Shown: positions 54,401 through 63,693, numbered from the stretch's first letter. The stretch is 64,000 nucleotides of DNA from Psychroflexus longus (GCF_020164595.1 NZ_JAIQZE010000002.1:186001-250000), one strand, 5' to 3'. The notes: generated by a model not told the origin, from the letters alone. A program made the numbers and translations.

Positions 54401-54790
54401 TTAAATAACATTGATGACGAAAAAGGTCTAGAAGATTTCGAAAAAGAATTGAAAGATCGCTTCGGAGATATCCCTAAAGAAGCCCAAGACCTCATCAATA
54501 GTGTGAGGTTGAAATGGATTGCCGCCAGTATTGGTTTGGAGAAATTAGTCTTGAAAAAAGATAAAATGATTGGCTACTTCTTGTCCAACCAAGACTCTGG
54601 TTTTTATAACTCGAAACGCTTTAGAGATGTGCTTCAATACGTACAAATGCATCCTAGACTGTGCACCATGAAGGAAAAACAAACCCGAAATGGGTTGAGG
54701 CTTTTACTCACGTTTGATCGAGTAAAAAGTATTGATAGAGCTTTAGAGTTGCTGCAACCGCTGGAGCAGAAGGAGGAGGTCCTACCTTAA
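51425..54790 (+). CDS. mfd: Transcription-repair coupling factor Mfd
   Basis: 1121 residues from ATG 51425. UvrB-homology region (EPGEFSVRGGIIDVFSFSND), RNA polymerase-interacting CarD-like domain (LEIGDYVTHIDHGIGKFGGL), then the RecG-type motor: Walker A CGDVGFGKTEVAIRAAF, DEEQ in LLIIDEEQKFGV, and TATPIPRTLQFSLMAARD; the TRG-type motif and C-terminal D7 domain follow. It removes RNA polymerase stalled at lesions and recruits UvrA. A start 9 bp upstream (TTG) is possible but less likely. Confidence 0.96.
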   Translation: MKKADIKEKISKNPAVEELKEALASQENQSIFLKGLLGSAVSFVQAEAFLSSEHPFLLIFNDKEEAAYHLNDLEQLVDEKNVLFYPGSYRRPYQIEETDNANVLLRSEVLNRINSRKKPSIIVTYPEALFEKVVTKKELDRTILKIKLNDELSIDFVNEVLFEYKFKRVDFVTEPGEFSVRGGIIDVFSFSNDEPYRIEFFGDEVDSIRAFDVETQLSTKQKKRIDIMPNVEKKELDEVRETFIQYISNSTTVFIKNMDVLSQTIDDLFGKAEKAFSELSTDIKHSKPEELFCKGELLKKQLLNLKVVEFGTQAFLSPKQTILYPTSPQPSFNKKFDLLIEDLNSKHDKGYENCILCTSDQQAKRFKDIFEDQNQEVHYKTLVLSMHQGFIDEVNKLVCYTDHQIFDRYHKFHLKNGYAKKQAITLKELTSLEIGDYVTHIDHGIGKFGGLQKIDVEGKMQEAVKLIYGDRDILYLSIHSLHKISKFNGKDGKPPQVYKLGSKAWKSLKKKTKARVKKVAFDLIKLYAKRRLEKGHQYGPDSHLQHELEASFIYEDTPDQSTATQDVKSDMEKEQPMDRLVCGDVGFGKTEVAIRAAFKAVDNGKQVAVLVPTTILAFQHHKTFSERLEEFPVTVDYLNRFRTAKERRTVLEGLENGNVDIVIGTHQLVNKAVKFKDLGLLIIDEEQKFGVAVKDKLKTIKANVDTLTLTATPIPRTLQFSLMAARDLSTIKTPPPNRYPIETHVIRFSEEQIRDAVSYEIQRGGQVFFINNRIQNIHEVAGLIQRLVPDAKIGIGHGQMEGKKLEDLMLKFMNNEFDVLVSTTIIESGLDVTNANTILINDANNFGMSDLHQMRGRVGRSNKKAFCYLITPPLTMMTDDARKRLTALEQFSDLGSGINIAMKDLEIRGAGDLLGGEQSGFISDIGFDTYQKILNEAIQELKENEFKSVYEEENEKEEKVFVKDAQIDTDFEILFPDDYINSIKERLSLYTKLNNIDDEKGLEDFEKELKDRFGDIPKEAQDLINSVRLKWIAASIGLEKLVLKKDKMIGYFLSNQDSGFYNSKRFRDVLQYVQMHPRLCTMKEKQTRNGLRLLLTFDRVKSIDRALELLQPLEQKEEVLP

Positions 54791-54890
54791 CCCTAAACTA
54801 GGTGATAGGAATTAGTTATTTTAAATCTATTTAAAAACAACAATTTTAACTAACTATTTTTTATTTGATACTGAATTATAAGCCTAATTC

Positions 54891-55760
54891 TTATGACCTA
54901 AAACCTTCTGAATTCACTTCCTTCAATAAACCGACAAGGCTTTCTCTCCAATGAGGTACTTTATAGTTAAAAGCTTCTTCAACTTTTGTTTTATCTAAAA
55001 CACTGTATTTTGGTCGTTTGGCTTTCGTGGGATAAGAAAACGTCGCCTTCAGATGAACGTCTTGTTCAAGTTGTTTTTCTTCTAAAATAAGTCTGGCAAA
55101 ATCATACCACGTGGCTTCACCCTGGTTACTGTAATGGTATAATCCAAAAACATTAGAGTTTTCTGTTATCAAATTCAGAATAAAAAGAGCTAAATCATTG
55201 GCATTGGTGGGCGTCCCAATTTGTTCGGTAGTGATATTCAATTCTGCGCGTTCGTCAGCCTTTTTCAAGATGGTATTAAAAAAATTGTGTCCAAATTCAG
55301 AATACAACCAGCTTGTCCTAAAAATAAAAAAGCGGTCCATCGTTTCAGAAATCATGACTTCGCCTTGTAACTTAGATGCTCCGTAAATGTTAATTGGGTT
55401 TTCTGAATCTGTTTCCAGATATGGACGATGTTTTAAACCATCAAACACATAATCTGTAGAGATGTGTACAAGTTTGGTGTTTTTGGTTTTACAGGTTTCA
55501 GCTAAAGTTTTAACAGCTTCAGAATTCACTTGAAACGCAAGTTTTTCTTCACTTTCTGCCGCTTCCACATTGGTATATGCAGCGCAATTGATGCAAAAAT
55601 CAGGTTGGTGGGTGTTGAAGAATTGAGTTAAAGCTTCTTCAGAAGTAATGTTTAATGTCTGCGATGACTCGAAAAAGAATTCAATTTCTGGAAACTTTTT
55701 AGAATGCTTTTGAAGACATTTTCCCAATTGACCATTGGCACCGGTGACTAATACTTTCAT
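54891..55760 (-). CDS. rfbD: dTDP-4-dehydrorhamnose reductase
   Basis: 289 residues. NAD(P) loop VTGANGQLGKCLQ; YxxxK active site in INIYGASKLQGEVMI; DYVFDG and the C-terminal RPKYSVLDKTKVEE region are RmlD marks. It reduces dTDP-4-keto-L-rhamnose to dTDP-L-rhamnose. Last gene of the rfbBACD row; overlaps rfbC by 4 bp. Confidence 0.95.
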   Translation of the reverse strand: MKVLVTGANGQLGKCLQKHSKKFPEIEFFFESSQTLNITSEEALTQFFNTHQPDFCINCAAYTNVEAAESEEKLAFQVNSEAVKTLAETCKTKNTKLVHISTDYVFDGLKHRPYLETDSENPINIYGASKLQGEVMISETMDRFFIFRTSWLYSEFGHNFFNTILKKADERAELNITTEQIGTPTNANDLALFILNLITENSNVFGLYHYSNQGEATWYDFARLILEEKQLEQDVHLKATFSYPTKAKRPKYSVLDKTKVEEAFNYKVPHWRESLVGLLKEVNSEGFRS

Positions 55761-56305
55761 GAGTTTAAGTATGCTTCAAGTGTTGGTAAATGTTCATCTT
55801 TTTCTGAAATGATCTGGTCTTTCTCAGGAATTTGCCAATCGATGTTTAAGGTTTTGTCATTGAATAAAATGCCACTTTCTGAAGTTTTATTGTAGTAATT
55901 ATCGCATTTGTAAACAAAAATAGCTTCAGAAGAAAGGGTCGCAAACCCATGAGCAAAGCCCCTTGGCACGAATAGTTGATGATTGTTTTCATCCGTCAAT
56001 ACATAGCTAAATTGCTTGAGATAGGTTTCAGAGTCTGGACGCAAATCAACCACAACATCCAAAACCTCGCCTTTTGCAACTCTTATCAATTTGGACTGAG
56101 CAAACTCACCTGTTTGAAAATGAAGTCCGCGTATGGTCCCGTACTGAGAAATCGACTGATTGTCCTGGACAAAATCAATCTCTAAGCCTATATTTTTTTT
56201 GAAAGTTTTATAGTTAAAGCTTTCAAAGAAATTTCCACGTTCATCTTTAAACACTTTGGGTTCTATAACAAAACAGTCTTTCAGTGGCGATTGCTTTACA
56301 GTCAT
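55757..56305 (-). CDS. rfbC: dTDP-4-dehydrorhamnose 3,5-epimerase
   Basis: 182 residues, cupin fold. Marks: DERGNFFESFNYKTF, FVQDNQSISQYGTIRGLHFQ with the catalytic His, VVDLRPDSETY, and FVPRGFAHGFATLS. It inverts C3 and C5 of the 4-keto sugar. Abuts rfbA and overlaps rfbD by 4 bp. Confidence 0.96.
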   Translation of the reverse strand: MTVKQSPLKDCFVIEPKVFKDERGNFFESFNYKTFKKNIGLEIDFVQDNQSISQYGTIRGLHFQTGEFAQSKLIRVAKGEVLDVVVDLRPDSETYLKQFSYVLTDENNHQLFVPRGFAHGFATLSSEAIFVYKCDNYYNKTSESGILFNDKTLNIDWQIPEKDQIISEKDEHLPTLEAYLNS

Positions 56306-57160
56306 TTACTTTGGGTTTATGTTTTTGGCATAACCACTTTTCAAAAAGGGTGCTGTGATTTTATGGAGTTGATCTTTAGAAATAAAACCCATTTTATAAG
56401 CTGTTTCTTCAATAGAACCAATTTTCAGACCTTGGCGCTCTTCAATAACCTCAACAAATTGTGAGGCTTGCATCAAAGAATTAAAAGTTCCGGTATCTAG
56501 CCACGCCGTACCTTTGTCGAGGATACTTACACTCAATTTTCCTTTGTTGAGATAAGCATTATTGACATCGGTGATTTCCAGTTCTCCTCGAGCACTGGGC
56601 TTTATCGACTTTGCAATTTGGACGACTTCATTATCATAAAAATAAATTCCAGGTACCGCATAATTTGACTTTGGCGTTTTAGGTTTTTCTTCAATTGAAA
56701 TCACCTGCCCACTTTCATCAAAATCTACCACTCCATAACGTTCCGGATCATGCACGTGGTAGGCATAAATAATACCACCATCAGGATTTGTGTTATCTTG
56801 TAAGAGCTGATCTAAACCTGTTCCGTAAAAAATATTATCGCCCAGAATTAAGGCGACTTTATCGTCTCCTATAAAGTCTTCTGCAATAATAAAAGCTTCA
56901 GCAAGCCCGTTAGGCTCAGCTTGAACGGCATATTCGAATTTACATCCTAAATCTGAACCATCTCCTAAGAGCTTTTCAAAAAGCGGTAGGTCATTGGGTG
57001 TCGAAATGATCAAAATTTCTTTGATCCCTGCGGACATTAATGTGGACAAGGGATAATATATCATCGGCTTGTCATAAATGGGCATAAGCTGTTTACTGAC
57101 GGCAAGGGTCAAAGGATGTAATCGGGTGCCGGATCCGCCTGCTAGAATAATTCCTTTCAT
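56306..57160 (-). CDS. rfbA: Glucose-1-phosphate thymidylyltransferase
   Basis: 284 residues. Nucleotidyltransferase loop [20 protein letters not shown], then [24 protein letters not shown] and [11 protein letters not shown], all RmlA marks. It joins dTTP and glucose-1-phosphate into dTDP-glucose, the first and feedback-controlled step. Two bases behind rfbB. Confidence 0.97.
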   Translation of the reverse strand: MKGIILAGGSGTRLHPLTLAVSKQLMPIYDKPMIYYPLSTLMSAGIKEILIISTPNDLPLFEKLLGDGSDLGCKFEYAVQAEPNGLAEAFIIAEDFIGDDKVALILGDNIFYGTGLDQLLQDNTNPDGGIIYAYHVHDPERYGVVDFDESGQVISIEEKPKTPKSNYAVPGIYFYDNEVVQIAKSIKPSARGELEITDVNNAYLNKGKLSVSILDKGTAWLDTGTFNSLMQASQFVEVIEERQGLKIGSIEETAYKMGFISKDQLHKITAPFLKSGYAKNINPK

Positions 57161-57162
57161 AC

Positions 57163-58182
57163 TTATGACTTCTGAAGTTGGTTATATTTTGCAAGATACC
57201 AGTTTACAGTTTTCTGGATACCAGTTTCAAAAGTTTCATCTGCTTTCCAGCCTAAATTCTTTTCAATTTTTGAGGCATCGATCGCATAGCGAAAATCATG
57301 ACCAGGTCGGTCTGTCACGTATTCGATTAACTCTTTATGGGGAGTATTTCCAGGTTTTAAATCATCTAGAAGTTCGCAGATTTTGGTAGCGATATAAATG
57401 TTCTGGCGTTCATTTTTACCTCCAATATTATAAGTTTCTCCGAGCTGTCCTTGATGAATAGCTTTATAAATTCCTTTACAATGGTCGTCGACATAAAGCC
57501 AATCTCTTACGTTCTTACCATCGCCATAAATTGGAATAGGTTGTTTTTGAATCGCCTTTCGAATAATCGTTGGAATCAATTTTTCATCGTGCTGGTGAGG
57601 TCCGTAATTGTTGGAACAATTGGTCGTCACGACAGGAAATCCATAGGTATGAAAATAACTTCTGGCGATCATGTCTGAAGATGCTTTAGACGCACTGTAT
57701 GGACTATTTGGTGCATAAGGCGTGTCTTCTGTAAACAAGCTTTCGTCGTCTTCTAAAGTTCCATAAACCTCATCGGTTGACACATGAAGAAATCTTGAAT
57801 CTTCAAATCCTTTTCTGAATTTGAATGGCGATTCCATCCAAAGCAAGTAAGCCTGATGAAGTAAATTGAAGGTTCCTGTAATGTTCGTTTTAATGAATGC
57901 ATCTGGATTGGTGATAGAATTATCCACGTGAGATTCTGCAGCAAAATGAATGACTTTTTCAAATTTATACTGCTCAAATAATTCTTTCAACATTGAAATA
58001 TCACAAATATCTCCTTCTACAAATGTATAATTTCCATGGTCTGAAACTTCAATATTATTGAGGTCTCCAGCGTAAGTCAATTTATCTAGATTGATGAAAT
58101 GATACTTTTTTTCAGGGACATATAGATTTAAAAAATTAGAGCCAATAAAGCCTGCTCCTCCAGTGACTAAGATGGTTTTCAT
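57163..58182 (-). CDS. rfbB: dTDP-glucose 4,6-dehydratase
   Basis: 339 residues. NAD loop [24 protein letters not shown], catalytic Tyr/Lys in [35 protein letters not shown] and [16 protein letters not shown]. Converts dTDP-glucose to the 4-keto-6-deoxy sugar. It lies 3 bp behind the DUF6909-like gene. Confidence 0.97.
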   Translation of the reverse strand: MKTILVTGGAGFIGSNFLNLYVPEKKYHFINLDKLTYAGDLNNIEVSDHGNYTFVEGDICDISMLKELFEQYKFEKVIHFAAESHVDNSITNPDAFIKTNITGTFNLLHQAYLLWMESPFKFRKGFEDSRFLHVSTDEVYGTLEDDESLFTEDTPYAPNSPYSASKASSDMIARSYFHTYGFPVVTTNCSNNYGPHQHDEKLIPTIIRKAIQKQPIPIYGDGKNVRDWLYVDDHCKGIYKAIHQGQLGETYNIGGKNERQNIYIATKICELLDDLKPGNTPHKELIEYVTDRPGHDFRYAIDASKIEKNLGWKADETFETGIQKTVNWYLAKYNQLQKS

Positions 58183-58185
58183 AAA

Positions 58186-59889
58186 TTAGGATTTCAAATT
58201 CTGAACAGCATCGTTAAAAATCTGTTCTAATATTTTTTCAGTAATTAAGTAAGTTGGTTTCACTCCGGCAGTTCCAAGGCCCCCAGAAGCTAATGTACTT
58301 CCAGTTTCTAATGGATTATCACTGGCATAATAAGCATATCTCAGTTTGACTTCTGGAGAAATATTGCTTCTCAATTTGGCTGCTGCTTGTATTGCTTTTT
58401 GATAATGAGCCCCTTCCATTTCCAAACCGATCACATTCCAGGTGGAATCATGAAAAAACTTGAGTAGATCTCTATTTTGCAGCGACGTACCCAAAACTGT
58501 AACCATCGAACCGTCGTAAACTCCCAAACCTTGACCTTCAAAGTCTGATTTTTTCAATTCATTCGGGAATGGGTAATTATCAGCAGTACCTTCAAACAAG
58601 TGAGCGTCTGGTATCATCAAATCTCCTTTTCCGCCTTGCAAAATTCCTGCTTTTCCCATGATAGAAATTGAATCAACATTCATGTATACTTGCTCTTCCT
58701 TGTCCTTATAGGGCTTCAATAACTCATCCATGGTTTCATAAGCTTGCTCTCCAAAAGCGTAATCCATAACAATAATGACAGGCGCATCTTTTTTCCCATT
58801 AAGGCCTTTATCGCCTTTATAATGACTCAATTTTGCGAGGTCAAAAATCTGGACATCTATGTTAGTACCACTTTTATCGTCAAGAGTAATCATACCCTCC
58901 TGAAGTGCTTTTTTAGTAACGGTTTCTCTTAATTTATCATTTTTGGCATTGCTTAACTGTTCATAAACTTCGAAATTGGATTTTTCCTTCAGCATATCTT
59001 CCAATGCTAAAGGAGAATACAGCGTATTCATTACACTGTGCATATTAGCACTGATGATATGAAGTTTTCGATTCAACAAACCATGTTTATGTAAGGTCTT
59101 TTTGATGGTATTGGCCCAGACTTCACCATGAATGTGATGTCCCAGACGTTCACGTACAATTGGGCTAAAAGTAATGACGCGTTTATCACCACGGATAGCC
59201 TCACGAATGGCTAGTTTACCTAGACTGTGAATCAGGTGTAAAAATTTATTTGGATTCTCCAGAGTTGCAAATCGATCATAAACTTGATTGATTTCAGCAA
59301 ATGTTCTGCCTAAAATATTAGCCGTATGCGTAATAGCGATTTCCTTTTCTTTTTGGGTCAAATCTCCAAATTTTGAAACTGCTACAGATAATTTTTCCCA
59401 GTCTCTGGAAGTATGGCCTGCCTCATTGATCACGACATTCTGCATGATTTTATGAGATTCAATAAACATAAATGTGAGGTGAGTTAAAATATCGTAGATT
59501 TCTGAACGACCACGGGTGATTTCGATGTTCATTTGCTCTTCATCGATTCTATAGCAGTTTCTTCTTCGCTTTGGCGGAATAATGGGTTTAAAATGCGAAT
59601 TTGAATAGCCTTCATCACTGGTCAAGTTAATAAAACTACACTCTTCAATGCCTTCCGGAAGCCTTTCAATAATGTATTGAAGTCCGCTAAGTTCCACTTT
59701 GGATTCTCCAATACTTCCATAAATTTCTGGTCTAAGTGTCAGTAATGCTTCGCGTAAAGTTTCACCAGAAACTCCCATAGGCTTATAAAATCCGCGTATA
59801 AAAAGATGTCTCATGGTAATGTACATGCGCTCTATGGCATTTGTACTTTCTTGTGCTCTATTTCGTCCAATATTTAATAATTCTGTCAT
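58186..59889 (-). CDS. DUF6909-like protein with phosphorylase-like C-terminal region
   Basis: 567 residues. The N-terminal half (1-about 270) is helical and unlike any enzyme family I know; the name DUF6909 is from memory. The C-terminal half has several marks like purine/uridine phosphorylases and MTA/SAH nucleosidases: VIIVMDYAFGEQAYETMDEL (371-390), GLEMEGAHYQKAI (488-500) with the ribose-binding-type MEGA, and a possible catalytic Asp in YASDNPLETG (521-530). No signal peptide. It sits between the GH3 gene and rfbB with 3-20 bp gaps. Confidence 0.78.
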   Translation of the reverse strand: MTELLNIGRNRAQESTNAIERMYITMRHLFIRGFYKPMGVSGETLREALLTLRPEIYGSIGESKVELSGLQYIIERLPEGIEECSFINLTSDEGYSNSHFKPIIPPKRRRNCYRIDEEQMNIEITRGRSEIYDILTHLTFMFIESHKIMQNVVINEAGHTSRDWEKLSVAVSKFGDLTQKEKEIAITHTANILGRTFAEINQVYDRFATLENPNKFLHLIHSLGKLAIREAIRGDKRVITFSPIVRERLGHHIHGEVWANTIKKTLHKHGLLNRKLHIISANMHSVMNTLYSPLALEDMLKEKSNFEVYEQLSNAKNDKLRETVTKKALQEGMITLDDKSGTNIDVQIFDLAKLSHYKGDKGLNGKKDAPVIIVMDYAFGEQAYETMDELLKPYKDKEEQVYMNVDSISIMGKAGILQGGKGDLMIPDAHLFEGTADNYPFPNELKKSDFEGQGLGVYDGSMVTVLGTSLQNRDLLKFFHDSTWNVIGLEMEGAHYQKAIQAAAKLRSNISPEVKLRYAYYASDNPLETGSTLASGGLGTAGVKPTYLITEKILEQIFNDAVQNLKS

Positions 59890-59909
59890 ATAATGATTAT
59901 GTTGTTAAT

Positions 59910-61400
59910 CTAAATTTGTTTTTCTAATTCTTGTGCTATTTTTCTATCGTTGGAAAGTCTAGGCACTTTATTTTGACCTCCAAGTTTGCCAACAGACTTC
60001 ATATATTCCTGAAACCCATTTTTCGGAACATTTGTAATCACCAAAGTCCTTAACATATTTCCTTTAACAAGGTCTTTATAATAGGAATTTTGCTCCTGAA
60101 GCAATTTATCGATTCTATCTGCAAATGCTTCAAAATCATTGGGTTCTTTTTGAAATTCTATAAACCATTCATGGTACGGCAGACCTTCTTTTGGAGTGAT
60201 TTGCGGAGCAACTGTAAATTCATTGATTTGCACATTAAATTCTTCTGAAGCTTGAATGATTGATTTTTCTACTTCTTGGGCAATTACATGTTCTCCAAAA
60301 GCTGAAGTAAAGTGTTTGATTCGACCAGAAACTTTCAATCGATATGGTTTTGTATCTGTAAACATGACGGTATCTCCAACATTGTATCGCCATAAGCCCG
60401 CATTAGTAGAAATCACCATCACGTAATTCACACCAACCTCAACCTCTCCTATCGTAAGAATATCAGGGTTTTCATCAAAAAATTCATCTGCTTTAATAAA
60501 CTCGTAAAACATGCCTGAGTCTAGTTGCAAAAGCATACCCTCCTCTTTCCGAGAATCCTGAAAAGCAAAAAAACCTTCAGATGCAGGATATAGCTCTATG
60601 CTATCCACAGATTTACCTATCAGGTTTTCAAATTTGGACCGATAGGGTTCGTAATTCACACCTCCGTAAATGAAAAGTTGCAGATTCGGAAACAACTCTC
60701 CTATTGTTTTTCCTGTTTTCTGATGAAGCTTCTCGAAGTAAGTTTGAACCCAGGAAGGTATTCCACTTATAATGGTCATATCTTGATCATAAGTCTCCTC
60801 AACTATAGCGTCAATTTTTTCGTTCCAGTCGTCTATTGAATTGGTTTTCCAGCTTGGGAGTCTGTTTTTTTGAAGATACGCAGGAATAAAATGAGCAACA
60901 ATTCCAGATAGTCGCCCAAAGTAGATTCCATTTTTTTCTTCCAATTCCGGGCTGCCTTGTAAGAAAATCATTTTTCCATCTACAAAACTAGAATTTCCTG
61001 TTTCCTCGATATAGCTGAGAATTGCATTTCTCGCAGCATTGGTATGGTTTGGAATTGACTCTTTGGTCAGTGGAATATATTTTGCACCGCTGGTTGTCCC
61101 TGAAGTTTTCGCAAAATATAGCGGTTTTCCTGGCCACAAAACATCTTTTTCACCATCTACAACTCTATCAACATAAGGCTTTAACTCTTCATAATCCTGA
61201 ATGGGGACATTATCAAAAAAATCTTTAAATGTTTCGATCTTATCAAAGTTATGATCCTGACCAAACTTGGTTCTTCGACCTTCTTTAATTAGATTTTTAA
61301 ATACCTTCAACTGAGTTTGCTCTGGTTGAGAAGACCAGCTTTCAACTTGAGATGAAATGTATTTTGCAAATAATTTTGCACCAAACGATTTTATCGACAT
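59910..61400 (-). CDS. GH3-family acyl-adenylate amide synthetase-like enzyme
   Basis: 496 residues of the GH3 branch of the ANL adenylating enzymes. ATP motif AKTSGTTSGAKYIP, second motif YGGVNYEPYRSKF, third YPASEGFFAFQ, and the C-terminal domain entry WRYNVGDTVMFTDTKPYRLK. Plant relatives join acids such as auxin or jasmonate to amino acids; bacterial members are little studied. It probably activates a carboxylic acid, but acid and acceptor are unknown. In a row with an M23 peptidase and the DUF6909-like gene. Confidence 0.9.
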   Translation of the reverse strand: MSIKSFGAKLFAKYISSQVESWSSQPEQTQLKVFKNLIKEGRRTKFGQDHNFDKIETFKDFFDNVPIQDYEELKPYVDRVVDGEKDVLWPGKPLYFAKTSGTTSGAKYIPLTKESIPNHTNAARNAILSYIEETGNSSFVDGKMIFLQGSPELEEKNGIYFGRLSGIVAHFIPAYLQKNRLPSWKTNSIDDWNEKIDAIVEETYDQDMTIISGIPSWVQTYFEKLHQKTGKTIGELFPNLQLFIYGGVNYEPYRSKFENLIGKSVDSIELYPASEGFFAFQDSRKEEGMLLQLDSGMFYEFIKADEFFDENPDILTIGEVEVGVNYVMVISTNAGLWRYNVGDTVMFTDTKPYRLKVSGRIKHFTSAFGEHVIAQEVEKSIIQASEEFNVQINEFTVAPQITPKEGLPYHEWFIEFQKEPNDFEAFADRIDKLLQEQNSYYKDLVKGNMLRTLVITNVPKNGFQEYMKSVGKLGGQNKVPRLSNDRKIAQELEKQI

Positions 61401-61409
61401 ATATAAATT

Positions 61410-62282
61410 CTATTCAAAATTGATGTAATCTGAAGGATTTACGGGATATCCATCTACCCAGAGTTCAAAATGCAAATGAGGCCCATAAGAATATTCTCCC
61501 GTATCGCCAACTACAGCAATGGCTTCACCTGCTGTAACCAGATCTCCCTGACTTTTTAATAGTGAGTCATTGTGTTTATAAACAGAAATTAGCCCAAAGC
61601 TATGTTCTATAATAATGACATATCCTGTATCTACGGTCCACTCTGCAAAAATAACGGTACCGTCTAGTGTAGCTTTCACGGGCTCGTTCTTTTCTGTCAC
61701 AATATCGACCGCATAATGTTTTTGCTCTGCATTATAAATTTCGGAGACCCTTCCGGAAACTGGAGGAAACAAGGTGAAATTTGTATTGAAGGTAGCCTTT
61801 TCAAGCAAACTGTATTTATCTTCCTGCTCTACTTTTACTCTCAAAATAGAATCTTGCTCAGAAGCAGATAGATTAACCGATTCCGGGTCTACAGGCTTTG
61901 TATTATTTAAGCTGTAAGACATTTCAGTATCTAGTGAATCCACTTTACCACTTAAAACATTTCGTATAGATTGAAAGTATGCTGAATTTTTATCAACTAC
62001 CGTTGTGAGAGAGTCTACAACCAGGGTAAGCCGTGTTGCTTTATTCTTTAAAGCTGTGGAAGAGTATCCAGGTATATACTCTCTTACTGGAGTAAAAGCA
62101 ATTAAAAGAGCAGTTCCTGATACAAGGAGTAAAGCTGAAATTGTAGATAATATAATAACATTAAGTTTTGATAACTGAAAGGATAACCTTTCCTCAAATG
62201 TATCTTCATTCAAAATCACCAAACGGTACTTATGAAGCAGTTTCTGCTTGATTTTTCGCTTATCTTTTTTGGGTGATTCCAT
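61410..62282 (-). CDS. Membrane-anchored M23 peptidase
   Basis: 290 residues. One N-terminal helix (about 40-63) after a basic head, a coiled spacer (80-150), then an M23 domain with His189 and Asp193 in KHYAVDIV and His269/His271 in GPHLHFELWVDGYPVNP. It would cut cross-links in peptidoglycan during growth, or be an activator. Ends 9 bp before GH3. Divergent from tatA with a 108-bp gap. Confidence 0.9.
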   Translation of the reverse strand: MESPKKDKRKIKQKLLHKYRLVILNEDTFEERLSFQLSKLNVIILSTISALLLVSGTALLIAFTPVREYIPGYSSTALKNKATRLTLVVDSLTTVVDKNSAYFQSIRNVLSGKVDSLDTEMSYSLNNTKPVDPESVNLSASEQDSILRVKVEQEDKYSLLEKATFNTNFTLFPPVSGRVSEIYNAEQKHYAVDIVTEKNEPVKATLDGTVIFAEWTVDTGYVIIIEHSFGLISVYKHNDSLLKSQGDLVTAGEAIAVVGDTGEYSYGPHLHFELWVDGYPVNPSDYINFE

Positions 62283-62345
62283 AGTTTTAAAACTCTTACA
62301 AAGATAGAATAAAGTTAATTTATGTAGGTTTTAGATTCATAAACC

Positions 62346-62374
62346 TTTGATTTAGATTTTTATCACTAATTTTG
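62346..62374 (+). promoter_or_regulatory. Putative promoter of tatA
   Basis: TTTG (62346-62349), 17 bp, then TAATTTTG (62367-62374), matching the Bacteroidota -33/-7 pair, 16 bp before the ATG. Confidence 0.6.
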
Positions 62375-62390
62375 TAGCAAATTTAAAGCT

Positions 62391-62591
62391 ATGAATGCAC
62401 TTAATGTTATAATGGGAATGGTAGGACCATGGCAATGGGTTATCATTGGTATTGCAATCCTTCTACTTTTTGGTGGAAAGAAAATACCAGAATTGATGAG
62501 AGGTTTGGGTAGCGGCATCAAAGAATTTAAAGATGCATCCAAAGAAGATGACACTAGCGAAACAAATAATGAATCAAAGTCTATCAAATAG
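62391..62591 (+). CDS. tatA: TatA/E twin-arginine translocase subunit
   Basis: 66 residues. One helix (WQWVIIGIAILLLFGGKKIP) with the family's FG hinge, an amphipathic helix (ELMRGLGSGIKEFKDASK) and a charged tail. It forms the pore of the Tat pathway for folded proteins. The substitution of aromatic residues in the helix start is in family range. It has its own promoter and terminator. Confidence 0.94.
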   Translation: MNALNVIMGMVGPWQWVIIGIAILLLFGGKKIPELMRGLGSGIKEFKDASKEDDTSETNNESKSIK

Positions 62592-62616
62592 ATTTTCGAT
62601 TAACTTTTTATATATG

Positions 62617-62646
62617 ACCCTGTTTACATTGTATTCAGGGTTTTTT
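62617..62646 (+). terminator. Terminator of tatA, overlapping lpxH 3' end
   Basis: 6-bp stem ACCCTG/CAGGGT with a 13-nt loop and a T-run. The distal arm overlaps the stop codon of convergent lpxH. Confidence 0.65.
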
Positions 62647-63399
62647 ATTAAGTTTTTCTAATGAAAACTCGTTCCCGTCAAATACTCCAAAAGTGTAGTG
62701 TGCAATCCAATCGCCTAGATTGATATACTTTGAATGTTCTCCAACTTGTATTTCCATTGGCAAATGGCGATGTCCGAATACAAAATAGTCATAATGCTCA
62801 TCTTCCAGTTTGCGCTTGGCATACTGTGCCAGCCATTCATTTTCCTCACCTAGAAACTTAGCATCTTCGTCTCCAGAAATCAGTTTGTTTTTTACTGAAA
62901 GATGCTTAGCTAATCTGACTCCCAAGTCTGGATGTAACCATTTAAACAACCATTTTGAAATAGGATGAGTAAATACTTTTTTCATGCGTTTGTAACCTTT
63001 ATCGCCTGGACCAAGTCCATCGCCATGACCTAGAAAAAACTTTTTTGAATTAAATTCAAAAACCTGGGGTTTATAAAACACTGGTATATTAAGCTCATCT
63101 TTAAAATAGTCTTTCATCCACAAATCGTGATTCCCTACAAAATAATAAATCTCAATTCCAGAATCTTTCAGCTCTGCCAATTTCCCGAGAGTTCTCACAA
63201 AACCTTTGGGAACAACTTCCTTATACTCAAACCAAAAATCGAATAAATCTCCAAGTAAGAAAATAGCGTGCGCATCAACTTTGATATGGTCTAGCCAAGA
63301 AATAAATATTTTTTCACGCTTGAGGCTTTCAGAATGTGTTGGAGCACCTAGATGATTATCACTGGAAAAGTATATCTTTTTGCCTTCAGGAAGTTTCAT
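62635..63399 (-). CDS. lpxH: UDP-2,3-diacylglucosamine diphosphatase
   Basis: 254 residues of the calcineurin-like metallophosphatase type. Metal ligands are in the family order: Asp14/His16 (SSDNHLG), Asp51 (LLGDLFDFW), Asn90/His91 (GNHDLW), His125 (GHGDGLG) and a late FGHRHLP. It releases UMP from UDP-diacylglucosamine to form lipid X, the fourth step of lipid A synthesis. Stand-alone gene. Confidence 0.92.
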   Translation of the reverse strand: MKLPEGKKIYFSSDNHLGAPTHSESLKREKIFISWLDHIKVDAHAIFLLGDLFDFWFEYKEVVPKGFVRTLGKLAELKDSGIEIYYFVGNHDLWMKDYFKDELNIPVFYKPQVFEFNSKKFFLGHGDGLGPGDKGYKRMKKVFTHPISKWLFKWLHPDLGVRLAKHLSVKNKLISGDEDAKFLGEENEWLAQYAKRKLEDEHYDYFVFGHRHLPMEIQVGEHSKYINLGDWIAHYTFGVFDGNEFSLEKLNKKP

Positions 63400-63662
63400 T
63401 TATTTTAAATCTGGCTCAAATATACTGAAAGGATTAAAAACGTCAAGTCAAAGGGAATTAAGTCTTCGGGTTTTGAATCATGGAATAAAGAATAAATTCA
63501 CACGATGAAGAAACAGGAGAATAGAACAAAGACACTTGGTAAAGGAATAATTAATACTAATTTCAAAATTTGACATTTTCACTTCACCTACTTTCCTAAA
63601 TCCTACTGCCTTCTCATACAAGTTTTAGGTTTAATTTAATGTGGCTGCAAGAGATATTCCTG

Positions 63663-63670
63663 TATTTTTG
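63663..63670 (+). promoter_or_regulatory. Putative promoter box for the DUF2807-like gene
   Basis: TATTTTTG fits TAnnTTTG, 23 bp before the ATG at 63694. The rest of the 294-bp gap shows nothing recognisable. Confidence 0.45.
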
Positions 63671-63693
63671 AAATCAACCAGAATCAAAAGACC

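Noticed and set aside
54812-54853. TTAGTTA/TAACTAA pair between mfd and rfbD
   Set aside because: Loop of 28 bases, no U-run and AT-only stem, so not a credible terminator.
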